Notes under the pieces: model-generated
Told to the model about the DNA's origin: nothing
Seen by the model: only the letters and a program-made list of their open reading frames with translations
Databases searched by the model: none
Translations under genes and position numbers: made by a program
Origin: Chloroflexota bacterium
GTDB lineage: Bacteria; Chloroflexota; Anaerolineae; Aggregatilineales; J027
Reading direction: 5' to 3'
DNA length: 64,000 nt
NCBI GenBank assembly: GCA_013112715.1
Contig: JABFGB010000006.1
Coordinates: 1 to 64,000 of the forward strand
Part shown: piece after piece, positions 36,014-45,500 of the stretch
How positions within the stretch are numbered: position 1 is the stretch's first letter
Layout of the letters: each line of letters starts with the position of its first letter

Positions 36014-38641
36014 ATGGATTTTGACCCAATTTCATATGGTCTCGGCTTTCTCTCAGCTTCGGGCATATCCCTTGGCCTGTGGCGTTATCGTGCCCATCTT
36101 GCCAATATGCAGGCCAGTGCCGAAGGGCAAGCCGAACGAGGCCGTGAATTTCTCAAGCGCACCGCTGATGCCCGCTATCTCACTGACTTGACCGTCTATT
36201 TGCAGCAGTATCACATCATGGGGAGTCAGGTGAATCTCTCCGACGTGCTGATTGAACCGCTGGTTTTGGCAGAGTCGAATCATGCGGTGTTAATGGAAGA
36301 AGATGAGGATGCGCTGGTCGGTGGGCCGACACGGGTCATCCCCCGTCCCCATGATTTTCCGGAACTTTATGCCCCCTTTAATCTGGAAACCATCCCATTA
36401 GCGGATTTGGTGGTGGGCGATCCCTATGTGGCGATTCTCGGTATCCCCGGCAGCGGCAAAAGCACGGCTCTCGCCACTTTGGGGTTGATGGCAGTTGGCG
36501 CAGTGGAATTCCAATCTGACCAAGAACGCTTGGATGAAGCGATTGAGACTCAATTTAAGGGCCTGTCGGATTCTGAGCGGGAACGTCGTCTGAAAGAATT
36601 TCAGGAAGCCCAAAAACGCGCCATTGAGCAACTGCGCATCCTGAAAAAATCGGAGACCGAAGGGACGGATGTTTTAAATCCCCCCAAAGCCGACCCGAAG
36701 AAATTCTTCCCAGTGTTTTTCCATATCGGCGACATTGACCTAGATTTGAATTTATACGGCATTGAGGTTGACCCCGCCGAGCCGATTATCCATGCCTTCC
36801 AGCAATATATGACATTGGTGACAGGGCAAGCCGCACCACCGGTGGTTTATCAACAATTGGGGCAAGGCAATTGTCTAGTGTTGATTGATGGCTTTGACGA
36901 TTTGTTCCCAGCCGATCTGCCTAAAGCCTATATGTGGCTACGCAATTTTATGGAAGCCTACGGGCACAATCGCATTATCATTACTGGCCCAGCGACGGGT
37001 TATGATCCTTTGTTGCAGTTGGGTTTCACTCCGACCTTTATCAAACCATGGTCGCCACGTGATGTCGAAAATTCGATTCAACGCTGGATTCAAATCTGGC
37101 CCTCACTCGTCGGCGCACGCGAAAGCCGCAATAAGAAAAAGGCCGGGGTTATCCAGATTGATGACAAGACCCGCACCCGTCTGTTAGCCGATAATCGCAA
37201 CCGCACCGCCCTCGAAATCACCCTCAAGACCTATGCAGCGTTGGCAGGTGAGGAACAAGAATTGGGACGGCGTGGCTGGTTTGAGCGATATGTGCGTAAT
37301 TTTATTCCTGCCGATGTCGCCCCGGCCCCATTAATCCTGCGAGAAATTGCGATGGTTATGCAGGATAAAGGGGTGCAGTTGAATGAAGCACAACTGACCT
37401 CGATTGCCAGTACCCATTTGATGGATGCCCAAGACAAGCCGATTACCAATATTGACCAATTTGTGAAGGGCATCATCAACAGCGAGTTGATGGTCAAACG
37501 GGCAGGTGATGCCTATGCTTTCCGTCATCCACTGATGATGGCCTATCTCGGCGGGGAACGGCTTATTCGAGATATGCGCCAGCGCTTGGCCGAAGTTGCG
37601 GCCCTCCCCAATTGGCAACAGTCGGTTGGATTTGCCGCTGCGGAATTGGATTTGACAACCGCCGTCTATCAAAAACTGTCAACTCCACCCGATTTATTGT
37701 TCTCCAATCTGTTTGCGGTAGTACGCTGGTTGCCCGATGCGGCGCCATCGGCGAGTTGGCGGGCTGAGATTTTGAAGCGATTGGGGGCGGCACTCTTGGC
37801 AGTCAGCCAATATCCGACCATCCGCGAACGGGCATTGGCGGCGTTGATTGCCTCCCGCGACAAAAATATCCTGTTTATTTTGCGACAGGCCATTCGCAAC
37901 GCTGACCCTGTGATTCGTAAACTGGCCTGTATTGGCATGGGGGCATTTGGCGATACCGATGCGCTTAAAGATTTGCGCCCGATGTTGGTAGATGATGATA
38001 CCGATGTCCAGTTGGCAGCAGGGCTGGCATTAGGCGCGATTGCCACCGATACGGCGTTGGAGTACATGGTTGAAGGCCTATTGCAAGGCGAAGAACCCCT
38101 GCGTCAAGCGGTGGCTGAGGCGTTGGCGGCTATTCCCGGTCATGGACATGATGTTTTGCGTGACGCGATTGACCACGACGACATGATGGTGCGACGGGCA
38201 GCCGCATTTGGTTTGGCCCGTATCCCCACCACGTGGGCATTGGTCGGGCTGTATCGGGCCATGTTGGAAGATGGGCAGTGGTATGTGCGCTCGGCAGCGG
38301 AACGGGCTTTTGCGATGGCCCGCGCTCCCGAACGAACTGGCCCACGTTCATTCCCCCGTATTGAGCAACTTTCGTGGCTGGCGACCTATGCGGCGGAAAT
38401 GGGCGAGGGTGTACCTGAAGGGGATAAGGCTCGTCAATTGGTGGTGCGTGCGCTGCAAGAGGCCCAACCCCCACGCCGTAAACGTGCTGCCTATACGTTG
38501 GGGCAAGTCGGCGGTTTGACTGGGATTAAACCCCTCTATCTGGCTTTAATGGACAAGGATGAGCGTGTGCGGACGGCGGCCTATGAAGCCCTCAGCATTG
38601 TGCAAATGCGGGCCTCTGCACCACTTCCCGGTTTGACCTAA
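36014..38641 (+). CDS. NACHT-like NTPase with C-terminal HEAT repeats
   Basis: 875 residues. The N-terminal hydrophobic segment (YGLGFLSASGISLGLWRY) suggests a membrane anchor. The NTPase module has Walker A GIPGSGKST (143-151) and Walker B LVLIDGFDDL (288-297), the acidic D-G-x-D-D/E pattern of NACHT STAND NTPases, and a helical half with FERYVRNFIP. From about residue 560 on come PBS/HEAT repeats (LKDLRPMLVDDDTDVQLAAG, VRRAAAFGLARIPT). GGGGGAT lies before ATG 36014, 22 bases after the zinc-ribbon gene. STAND proteins sense a signal and oligomerise; here the signal is unknown, and the neighbours do not point to antiphage defence. Confidence 0.8.
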   Translation: MDFDPISYGLGFLSASGISLGLWRYRAHLANMQASAEGQAERGREFLKRTADARYLTDLTVYLQQYHIMGSQVNLSDVLIEPLVLAESNHAVLMEEDEDALVGGPTRVIPRPHDFPELYAPFNLETIPLADLVVGDPYVAILGIPGSGKSTALATLGLMAVGAVEFQSDQERLDEAIETQFKGLSDSERERRLKEFQEAQKRAIEQLRILKKSETEGTDVLNPPKADPKKFFPVFFHIGDIDLDLNLYGIEVDPAEPIIHAFQQYMTLVTGQAAPPVVYQQLGQGNCLVLIDGFDDLFPADLPKAYMWLRNFMEAYGHNRIIITGPATGYDPLLQLGFTPTFIKPWSPRDVENSIQRWIQIWPSLVGARESRNKKKAGVIQIDDKTRTRLLADNRNRTALEITLKTYAALAGEEQELGRRGWFERYVRNFIPADVAPAPLILREIAMVMQDKGVQLNEAQLTSIASTHLMDAQDKPITNIDQFVKGIINSELMVKRAGDAYAFRHPLMMAYLGGERLIRDMRQRLAEVAALPNWQQSVGFAAAELDLTTAVYQKLSTPPDLLFSNLFAVVRWLPDAAPSASWRAEILKRLGAALLAVSQYPTIRERALAALIASRDKNILFILRQAIRNADPVIRKLACIGMGAFGDTDALKDLRPMLVDDDTDVQLAAGLALGAIATDTALEYMVEGLLQGEEPLRQAVAEALAAIPGHGHDVLRDAIDHDDMMVRRAAAFGLARIPTTWALVGLYRAMLEDGQWYVRSAAERAFAMARAPERTGPRSFPRIEQLSWLATYAAEMGEGVPEGDKARQLVVRALQEAQPPRRKRAAYTLGQVGGLTGIKPLYLALMDKDERVRTAAYEALSIVQMRASAPLPGLT

Positions 38642-38651
38642 AGGATCATCA

Positions 38652-39140
38652 ATGGCGTCTGACCCTGTTGTAAAACACCGCCGTGAGTTTCGGTATAAAA
38701 TTATCCTGCCGATTGCCCTGAGTGCATTGGGGATGATTTTGTTGCTGTTTGTGCTGCCGATTGTGTTGGTCTCGACGGATACGATTAGCGCGGGGCAAAT
38801 TTCCACCGTTGCCAGCATTATGCTGGTGATTTGTATACTCATTCCCCTCGTCCTTGTATTTCTAGCATTAGATGTGCTATTTATTATGTTGGCCTATGGC
38901 TCGGCCCAAATTCCGGCTAAAATCTATGGGCCGCTGCAATCGGTACGGCGCATCATACAGCGTGTTAGTGGCATTACCATCCGAGCAGCGGATAAAATCA
39001 ACCAGCCTATGTTAGCATTAAATGCGCGGGTGGCACGTTGGGAATATTTCATCGGTCACATGCTGGGGCTGTCCAAAAAGCCGCCGGAGAATCAACCACC
39101 CGAAACGGGTCAGGCTGCATCTAGTGGGGAAAAGAGATGA
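38652..39140 (+). CDS. Hypothetical membrane protein
   Basis: 162 residues. Two strong membrane spans near the N-terminus (IILPIALSALGMILLLFVL; VASIMLVICILIPLVLVFLA) are followed by an amphipathic helical part (IYGPLQSVRRIIQRVSG) and a Pro-rich end. It is unrecognised. AAGGA precedes the ATG by 7 bases. It overlaps the next gene as ATGA and may be a membrane partner of the NTPase encoded just upstream (inference). Confidence 0.75.
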   Translation: MASDPVVKHRREFRYKIILPIALSALGMILLLFVLPIVLVSTDTISAGQISTVASIMLVICILIPLVLVFLALDVLFIMLAYGSAQIPAKIYGPLQSVRRIIQRVSGITIRAADKINQPMLALNARVARWEYFIGHMLGLSKKPPENQPPETGQAASSGEKR

Positions 39141-39355
39141 GCAATAACAAGAAATCGAACGCAGATTTGTATATTCGGGGCAGCATCGCCGGGCTGATTA
39201 TTGGCCTTTTGGCGGCCTATTTTTATGCCAAAGCCGCCGACGAAAATGGCAATGATAAGGGCATCAGTTCCAGCGATTTTGTGAAACTCGGCTTGGCAAT
39301 TCTGGGTATTGTGCGCCAAGTGACCGAACTTGGCACTGGCCCCGGCAAGAAATAA
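39137..39355 (+). CDS. Small hypothetical membrane protein
   Basis: 72 residues with one span (GSIAGLIIGLLAAYFYAKAA), a short hydrophilic loop, then a helix (FVKLGLAILGIVRQVTEL). Start ATG 39137 overlaps the previous stop (ATGA), so translation is coupled. The arrangement resembles small YtxH-like envelope proteins, but the assignment is not firm. Confidence 0.7.
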   Translation: MSNNKKSNADLYIRGSIAGLIIGLLAAYFYAKAADENGNDKGISSSDFVKLGLAILGIVRQVTELGTGPGKK

Positions 39356-39380
39356 GCTATTGCAGGCAACTGCCCGCCGA

Positions 39381-40544
39381 ATGGCTCGCTTTCGTCCGCG
39401 AACGCTAACGTATGGAACATGGGCGCTGCGCTGTGGTGTCCTGTTCCTGCTCATCTATTTTTGGGCGGCCCCGCGCTATTACCCTCTGGACCCCGCCTCA
39501 AAAAAATCGGCTCCTTCTTTTCATTTAGACCCACCGCAGCAGGTTGAGACCACTGACCCGCGCGTGTGTGCCCATACCCGCTTAACCGATGAGGTAGAGG
39601 ATGCCAAGATTTTAGAAACCCTGCAGATGGTACGCGAAATGGGTGCCAGTTCGATTGTTGAGTTCCTGCCTTGGGCCTATGTCGAACGTGAACGGGGTCA
39701 TTACGAATGGTATCATCCTGATCGCATCATCGAATACGCTGAAAATCAGGGGCTTAAGGTGATTGCACGCATCGGTTTTGTACCGGGGTGGGCACGTCCA
39801 AGTGATACCCAGTCTACGCTCAATTATTTACCCGAAAGCGAATTCCCCAGTTTTGCCAACTATATTGGCGCATTTGCGGCCCGTTACAAAGGTCGGGTGG
39901 ATCAGATTATTATTTGGAACGAACCCAACCTCAATTTTGAATGGGGCGAACGTCCACCCGACCCCAAAGGCTATACCCGTCTGCTGAAAATGGCCTATGA
40001 AGCTGCCCATGCCGCTAACCCAAACGTGATGATTTTGAATGCCGCGCTTGCTCCGACCCTTGCACCCCCCGGTGGTATGAACGGCGGTTGGGATGATCTC
40101 GACTTCTTGGCCCGCATGTATGAAGCAGGTGCAAGGGATTATTTTGATGCGTTGGCGGTGCATACCTATGGGTTTACGTTTCCGCCCCAAGCCGACCCAG
40201 CACCTGATAGTCTCAATTTTCGGCGGATAGAACTGCTGCATGAGGTGATGGTGCAATATGGGGATGGCGATAAACCCGTCTATATCACTGAAACAGGCTG
40301 GAATGACCACCCGCGCTGGCTGTATGGCGTCCGTCCGGCCCTGCGAATTAATTACACGCTGGAAATGTTGGAGATGACCAAGCAGTATACATGGTTGAAA
40401 GGCATCTGCTTGTGGGTGTTTCGATTCCCTGCCCCCACCAATCGCTACCCTGATTATTTCACCTTTGTTTCACCCGATTTTGAACCCAAGCCGATCTATG
40501 ATGCGGTGCAAGCCTATGCGCGTGGATGGGAACAGCCCCAATGA
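39381..40544 (+). CDS. Membrane-anchored glycoside hydrolase, clan A (GH39/GH5-like)
   Basis: 387 residues. An N-terminal span (LRCGVLFLLIYFWAAP) is followed by a TIM-barrel domain from about residue 40. The acid/base Glu lies in IIIWNEPN and the nucleophile Glu in VYITETGWND, at the ends of strands 4 and 7 as in retaining clan GH-A enzymes; HTYGFTFPP and LWVFRFPAP line the site. The substrate is unknown; location on the outer side of the membrane suggests self or environmental polysaccharide. ATG 39381 is chosen because it clears the upstream stop; the frame is open to 39330. The stop overlaps the next ATG. Confidence 0.82.
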   Translation: MARFRPRTLTYGTWALRCGVLFLLIYFWAAPRYYPLDPASKKSAPSFHLDPPQQVETTDPRVCAHTRLTDEVEDAKILETLQMVREMGASSIVEFLPWAYVERERGHYEWYHPDRIIEYAENQGLKVIARIGFVPGWARPSDTQSTLNYLPESEFPSFANYIGAFAARYKGRVDQIIIWNEPNLNFEWGERPPDPKGYTRLLKMAYEAAHAANPNVMILNAALAPTLAPPGGMNGGWDDLDFLARMYEAGARDYFDALAVHTYGFTFPPQADPAPDSLNFRRIELLHEVMVQYGDGDKPVYITETGWNDHPRWLYGVRPALRINYTLEMLEMTKQYTWLKGICLWVFRFPAPTNRYPDYFTFVSPDFEPKPIYDAVQAYARGWEQPQ

Positions 40545-41362
40545 AACGCCGAATTCAATGGCTTTCGACTAAGCGTGCATTGGTGTCGGGGGTGGCCCTG
40601 CTCTCATTTTTAGTGGTGACTAGCAGCACGTGGGCGTTGGTACGCGGCGGCAATGGCCCAACCGATGCCACATGGGAACGTATCCACCGCGATGATACGT
40701 TGGTTGTTGGCATAGACCCCAGCTTTCCCCCCTTCGGCATTTTTGGCAAAGATCGCGTTGAGGGACTCGATGCGGATTTGGCGCAGGCCCTTGCCGAAAA
40801 AATGGGCGTGGCGCATGTGCGATTGGTGGTCTTGGGTTATGACGGCCTGTATGATACGCTGGCGCTTGGTTTTGTAGATGTGTTGATTTCAGCCCTGCAT
40901 CCCGAAGCGCGGCGCAAAGGTGTAGTTCTCTACACTAAGCCTTATTTTGATGCTGGGCAGGTATTTGTAGGTCATGCCGATACCCCCCTGCCCGAAGATT
41001 TGGACGGCTTGACCGGCGCAACGTTAGCGGTTGAATTGGGGTCAGAAGGCGACAGTCAGGCGCGACGGTGGTTAGAGGATTTTGAGCAACCGCCATTTGA
41101 ATTGCAACGTTTGATGGCCTCTGAAGATGCAATGCAAGCGATTTTGGAAGGTCAGGATTGGGCGTTGGTAGATGCGATCAGCGCTCGCCTGTTTGTCAAC
41201 GATCACCCTGAATTAGTCGTTAGTGCGCTACCCCTCATTTCCGACCCTTATGTAATGGCAGTGCGACGCAGTGATTGGCGACTCTATCTGGAACTCAACC
41301 AAGCCCTTGATGCCCTGCGACGGTCAGGTCAACTGGACGAAATCATTGCACGCTGGCTTTAA
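40541..41362 (+). CDS. Family 3 extracellular solute-binding protein
   Basis: 273 residues. One N-terminal hydrophobic segment (ALVSGVALLSFLVVTSSTWAL, signal or anchor) is followed by the SBP_bac_3 fold: LVVGIDPSFPPFGIFGKD, GLDADLAQALAEKMGV, DVLISALHPEARRKGVVLYT. This class binds amino acids or similar small polar ligands. No ABC permease or ATPase gene is nearby, so it may act as a sensor rather than in transport (inference). The start overlaps the previous stop as ATGA; its own TAA overlaps the convergent gmk stop within TTAA. Confidence 0.85.
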   Translation: MKRRIQWLSTKRALVSGVALLSFLVVTSSTWALVRGGNGPTDATWERIHRDDTLVVGIDPSFPPFGIFGKDRVEGLDADLAQALAEKMGVAHVRLVVLGYDGLYDTLALGFVDVLISALHPEARRKGVVLYTKPYFDAGQVFVGHADTPLPEDLDGLTGATLAVELGSEGDSQARRWLEDFEQPPFELQRLMASEDAMQAILEGQDWALVDAISARLFVNDHPELVVSALPLISDPYVMAVRRSDWRLYLELNQALDALRRSGQLDEIIARWL

Positions 41363-42378
41363 TCAGTTAGTGGCATGACCTCGGTCTGGGTCAAGATTTC
41401 CATGATATGGGCATCTAAATGTAGATTGGCGATAGGATTAAGCACCCATCCTTCTGGAAGCTCATGCAGTTCATGTGCCAAATGCAGCACGTAGATAAAA
41501 TTCGTCTCAATAGCAGTCGCTTTGCGTGTCACGCGAATCAATTGGGCTGGCTCAAATCCAATATCCACTTTGCGGGTCGGCGAATCGGGCCGAGTTGGAT
41601 AAATCTCCACCCCTAATTCGGCCCGCAGATGAGCTTGAATAGCTTCAAAAGGGAGTTTCTCGGCAGGTACTTTGATTTTGGGGAATTCGCCATGCTTTTG
41701 CAGCAGGCATCCATTTTGAACGACCAGCCCAGTGACGTACTGCTGAATGAGTGCCGGGTTCCACCCTATGGCAGCATCGGCGGCGAAACGGGTTTGGGCA
41801 TTTTTCTCACATTCGTCAGTGACAATCCCAATCATCTCTTGGATGCTAGCCTCAAGTTGGCCCTCTTGGTTCACAATCACATAGTCGTATTCATCGGCAA
41901 ATTCATGTTCAAATGCGGCCCTGCGCAGACGTGTATTCAATTCCTCGTCAGAGACATCCGAGCGTTTGCGCATTCGATTTGCCAATAGGTTTTTGTCGCC
42001 AGCCTCGATAAAAACCAAAACGACCTGATCACCAAATTCTTGCTTTAATTGCATCGCCCCTAAAACGTCTATATCGGCGATAAGCGGTTGGCCGTTGCGG
42101 ATGGCATCTTGGATGGTGGCACGCGGCACGCCATAGACACTGGCATCGTGGATAATTTGCCATTCGATCAAGGCTTTTTCGAGGATACGGCGGCGAAATT
42201 CGGCTGCGGAGAGGAACTCATGTTCACGTCCTTCTTGCTCATCGGCACGTGGAGGGCGCGTTGTGGCGGTGGGTAACTGCTTGAGGTGCGGCATCGCCTT
42301 TAGGACACCTCGCATGATTGTGTTTTTTCCAACACCCGCTGGGCCAGATAAGATAAACAATAATCCACAGGGCTGCAT
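41359..42378 (-). CDS. gmk: Guanylate kinase with extra C-terminal domain
   Basis: 339 residues; a normal guanylate kinase is about 200. The first ~190 residues are a Gmk domain that phosphorylates GMP to GDP: P-loop SGPAGVGKNT (11-20, with Asn in place of the usual Ser), TATTRPPRADEQEGREHEF for GMP binding, DIDVLGAMQ, and RMRKRSDVSDEELNTRL in the lid. After a helical linker, about 130 residues form an added domain (LIQQYVTGLVVQNGCLLQ, AIQAHLRAELGVEIYP) that looks like a NUDIX fold without an intact NUDIX box. No stop or start separates the parts. Confidence 0.88.
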   Translation of the reverse strand: MQPCGLLFILSGPAGVGKNTIMRGVLKAMPHLKQLPTATTRPPRADEQEGREHEFLSAAEFRRRILEKALIEWQIIHDASVYGVPRATIQDAIRNGQPLIADIDVLGAMQLKQEFGDQVVLVFIEAGDKNLLANRMRKRSDVSDEELNTRLRRAAFEHEFADEYDYVIVNQEGQLEASIQEMIGIVTDECEKNAQTRFAADAAIGWNPALIQQYVTGLVVQNGCLLQKHGEFPKIKVPAEKLPFEAIQAHLRAELGVEIYPTRPDSPTRKVDIGFEPAQLIRVTRKATAIETNFIYVLHLAHELHELPEGWVLNPIANLHLDAHIMEILTQTEVMPLTD

Positions 42379-42504
42379 GGGGGTTCAGGTTCCTCTTTCC
42401 AATCATCAATGGCTTACTGGCGGACTAGGTTAATCCCATTTTACCAGAGCGTCTATTAGGCGGCATGGTGTATTTGTCTGAAAACAGGTTTCATTTTCGT
42501 TACC

Positions 42505-42536
42505 TAAAAAAATAGGCCGCTGTGACACGGCCTATT
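42505..42536 (-). terminator. Rho-independent terminator of the giant pilin-like gene
   Basis: Stem AATAGGCCG (42511-42519) / CGGCCTATT (42528-42536), 8-base loop, followed on the minus strand by a T run (42512-42505). It lies 25 bases after the stop at 42561. Confidence 0.88.
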
Positions 42537-42560
42537 GCAAGAATTAAGGTTGGGTGAGCA

Positions 42561-45500
42561 TCAGTCTACGATACTGATGTTGTCAATGAACCACCCGTCG
42601 TCCACTTGAGCGTCTAACATGGCATCCAAACGGAAGCGGATGGTGATATTACTGCCAGCGAACGAGGTCAGGTCAACGGTACGCTGTGTCCATGCCGGGT
42701 TATCGGTGGCACGGCGATAGACCTCCGTCCATGTAAACCCTTCATCGGTCGAGACTTCGATGATGGTGTAGTCAATCAAATCCAGCGATACACTGTCTTG
42801 CCAGATGAGGGCTGGGTTGACCGTACCTGCCAAACTCACTTGGCCTTCCAACGTTACGCTGGTGTCGGTCAAATCCTCATAGTCAACTGGCGTACCACCC
42901 GGGCGGTTGCTGGGTGGGCTGTCATGGAAGACCAAGCTGCCCGTGTAGAGACCCAGTTGGAAGAGCGCACTTCCGGTATTTTCATAGTAGTCAACCGTGA
43001 TGGTGTTCGCCCCGGCGGGGAATGTGTAGCTGAAACTGTAGAAGGTAGACGGGTCAAGGTTGGACCCGCTATTACAGCTTGTCCAATAGGCGGCAGGACT
43101 AATGAGAGTTACTGGCCCTGTACCGTTCTGATTCGTGACTTGGAAAGCGTCGCTTCGATAACCCATGATCTGATATGTCGTCGGATAGTCGAGTTGGATC
43201 GTCATCTGGAAGCGTGCCCCCCATGTGTCGCCAGCGTTGATGCCAACCCCGGCGGGATAGTTGGTGCCCCAGTTGAAGTCCAAACGATCTGGATAGGTGG
43301 TCGTGGTCGTGGCCGTGCCGAGGTTGGCACTCGCTGAACAGACACCCGTCACATTGTTGTACCAGCGGGCGAGCCATGGGCCGGGGCCGATTAGCGAACC
43401 CGTTGAGAACTCCTGACGGAAGTTCACTTGGATACGTGCCATCCCGGTGTTTTCAACATATTGAATTCTGAGTACGTGATCACCAGCAGGGAAAAGGCGT
43501 GTCACGGTAGTGGTTGAGCCGCCGGAGCAGCCCCAGTTATTGACAAAGCGGACACCGTTGTCGTACATTCGGATACCGTCATCGGCAAAATAGCTGATGA
43601 TCAGTGTCGTATCTACCGGGAAATTCACGGTGCGCGTGAACTCAATGGCGAATAGGTCGGTGGTGGGTGATACATAGGCTGGCCCGGAGTTGTTGCTCCA
43701 GTCGAACGCGATTTGACCACCCGCAACCGGATAGGTCCCGCGATTGGTCGAACCCGATGGCAACGAGTTGACATTCAGATTCGGGAATGAGCAGGTGGCA
43801 CTGGTTGGGAAACGTTGGATGTAGGTTGCGTCCCATGTGCCCGGCCCCAAGGCATCGGTGTCATTGCCACTGCCAATGCTGCGCGGTTCCAGTACGGTTC
43901 CCCAGTTGTGATCGTACACCCAGTCGCCGGGAGAGAGAGTTTCCATCGTCTCAAGATAGGGGTCGGCGGTGTATTGGGTTTCGATGCCATTACGATCCAC
44001 CACTGAGATGTCATCAAGATACCAACCATCGTCGGGGGTACTCCCGGCAAGCGCGTCCAAGCGGAAACGGATACGGATGATCTGGTTGATGTAAGGAACC
44101 AGATTGACCTGTTGACGTACCCAACCCCGATTGGTACTGCTCAAGCGGGTGGTTGGCCCCAATGTTTGGGTAGATGTCCAGCCAATGGGCTGCCAACCCG
44201 TTTGCGGAACGCCTTGATTATTGACTCGCATATACTCAACCACTACACGGTCATTGGTACCCATCTCGTAGTGTTCCCAATAGTACAGGGTTGGCTCAAC
44301 TGTGCCTGTAAGATTAATGTTGTAGCGCAGTTCAATGATGGGGTTCGTGTCCGTCGTGTAATTGCCCGCAGGACTTTCGGTAATCGCCGCCACGCCACTG
44401 TGGTGGTCATTGGTCGAGACTGCCCAACTACCCCCTACATACCAGTTGTTGAGGTTGCCTTCAAAGTCGTCGGCAAATGGCAGGTTGATGGTTAAGTCGG
44501 TGCTGGCCTCACGAATGCAGATGTCATCAAGATACCAGCCATCACGAACGTCGGAATTGACACGTGCATCCAAACGGAAGCGGAGACGCAGGTCGGTTTG
44601 CCCAATCCATGGCGAAAGTTCAATCACATCGCGCTGCCAACTGTACATATAATTGAAGTTCGGCGAATAGTGAATATCCCAGCGCGGTAGAGTGGTTTGT
44701 CCATTCGTGAACGACCAAAGATTCGTGTTCGTCCAGTTCGCGCCACCGTCGGTCGAGACTTCGACATGAATCGCATCGCCCACGCCGATTTCCCAGCGGT
44801 GCCAGAATTCTAAGACAGGACGGACAACGGTTGGGAAGCCGCTCGGTGGTGGATTGCTGAGATCAATGTTCGGGATCAATTCAAGCGTGCTATCACTGTT
44901 TGGCGCGTAGTTGCCAGCAGGGCTGTCAGTCCATGCCTGAGTCCCCGCATGGGAAGTGCTGTTGGTGACGCCCCAATTGCCGCCTGCGATCCAGTTCCCG
45001 CCACCCGCTTCAACATTGTCGCACCAGTTTGGACGGATGCTCCCGCTGGGCCGATTGCGGATTTGGAAGTCGTCTACGTACCAGCCATCGGCTTCCGCAC
45101 TGTTGTTACTTTGGATACGGAACCGTAAGTAGATACGGCTGCGGCGTGCAGCATCATTCACGACATCGGCGGGAATGGGCACAACGATTTGACTGTAGGC
45201 CATTTGCGTCTGATTTTGCGCCAGATAGGTTGCCGTTCCATTCGGCGTAATCATGCGCCAAGTGGTGCGGTCATGCGAAATTTCCAGATAAATCGCATCC
45301 CCGGAGGCAAGATCGTAGCTGTGCCAGAAAGCGAACTGTGGTTCGTCCAGTACAGCCGTGCTGAGATCAATACGCCCGTCCAGTTCCAAAATGTTGTTAT
45401 TGCTGGGGGCGTAGGGTCCCGCTTCGCTGTCGGTCCAGCCGGTGGGCGAGCTGTGGGGATTTTCAGAGGATAGTGTCCAGCCACCGCGATTCACCCAGTT

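Noticed and set aside
36014-38641. NACHT-HEAT protein as a bacterial antiphage NLR system
   Set aside because: Operon partners are envelope-type proteins, composition is that of the core genome, and no effector domain is present, so defence is not supported here.
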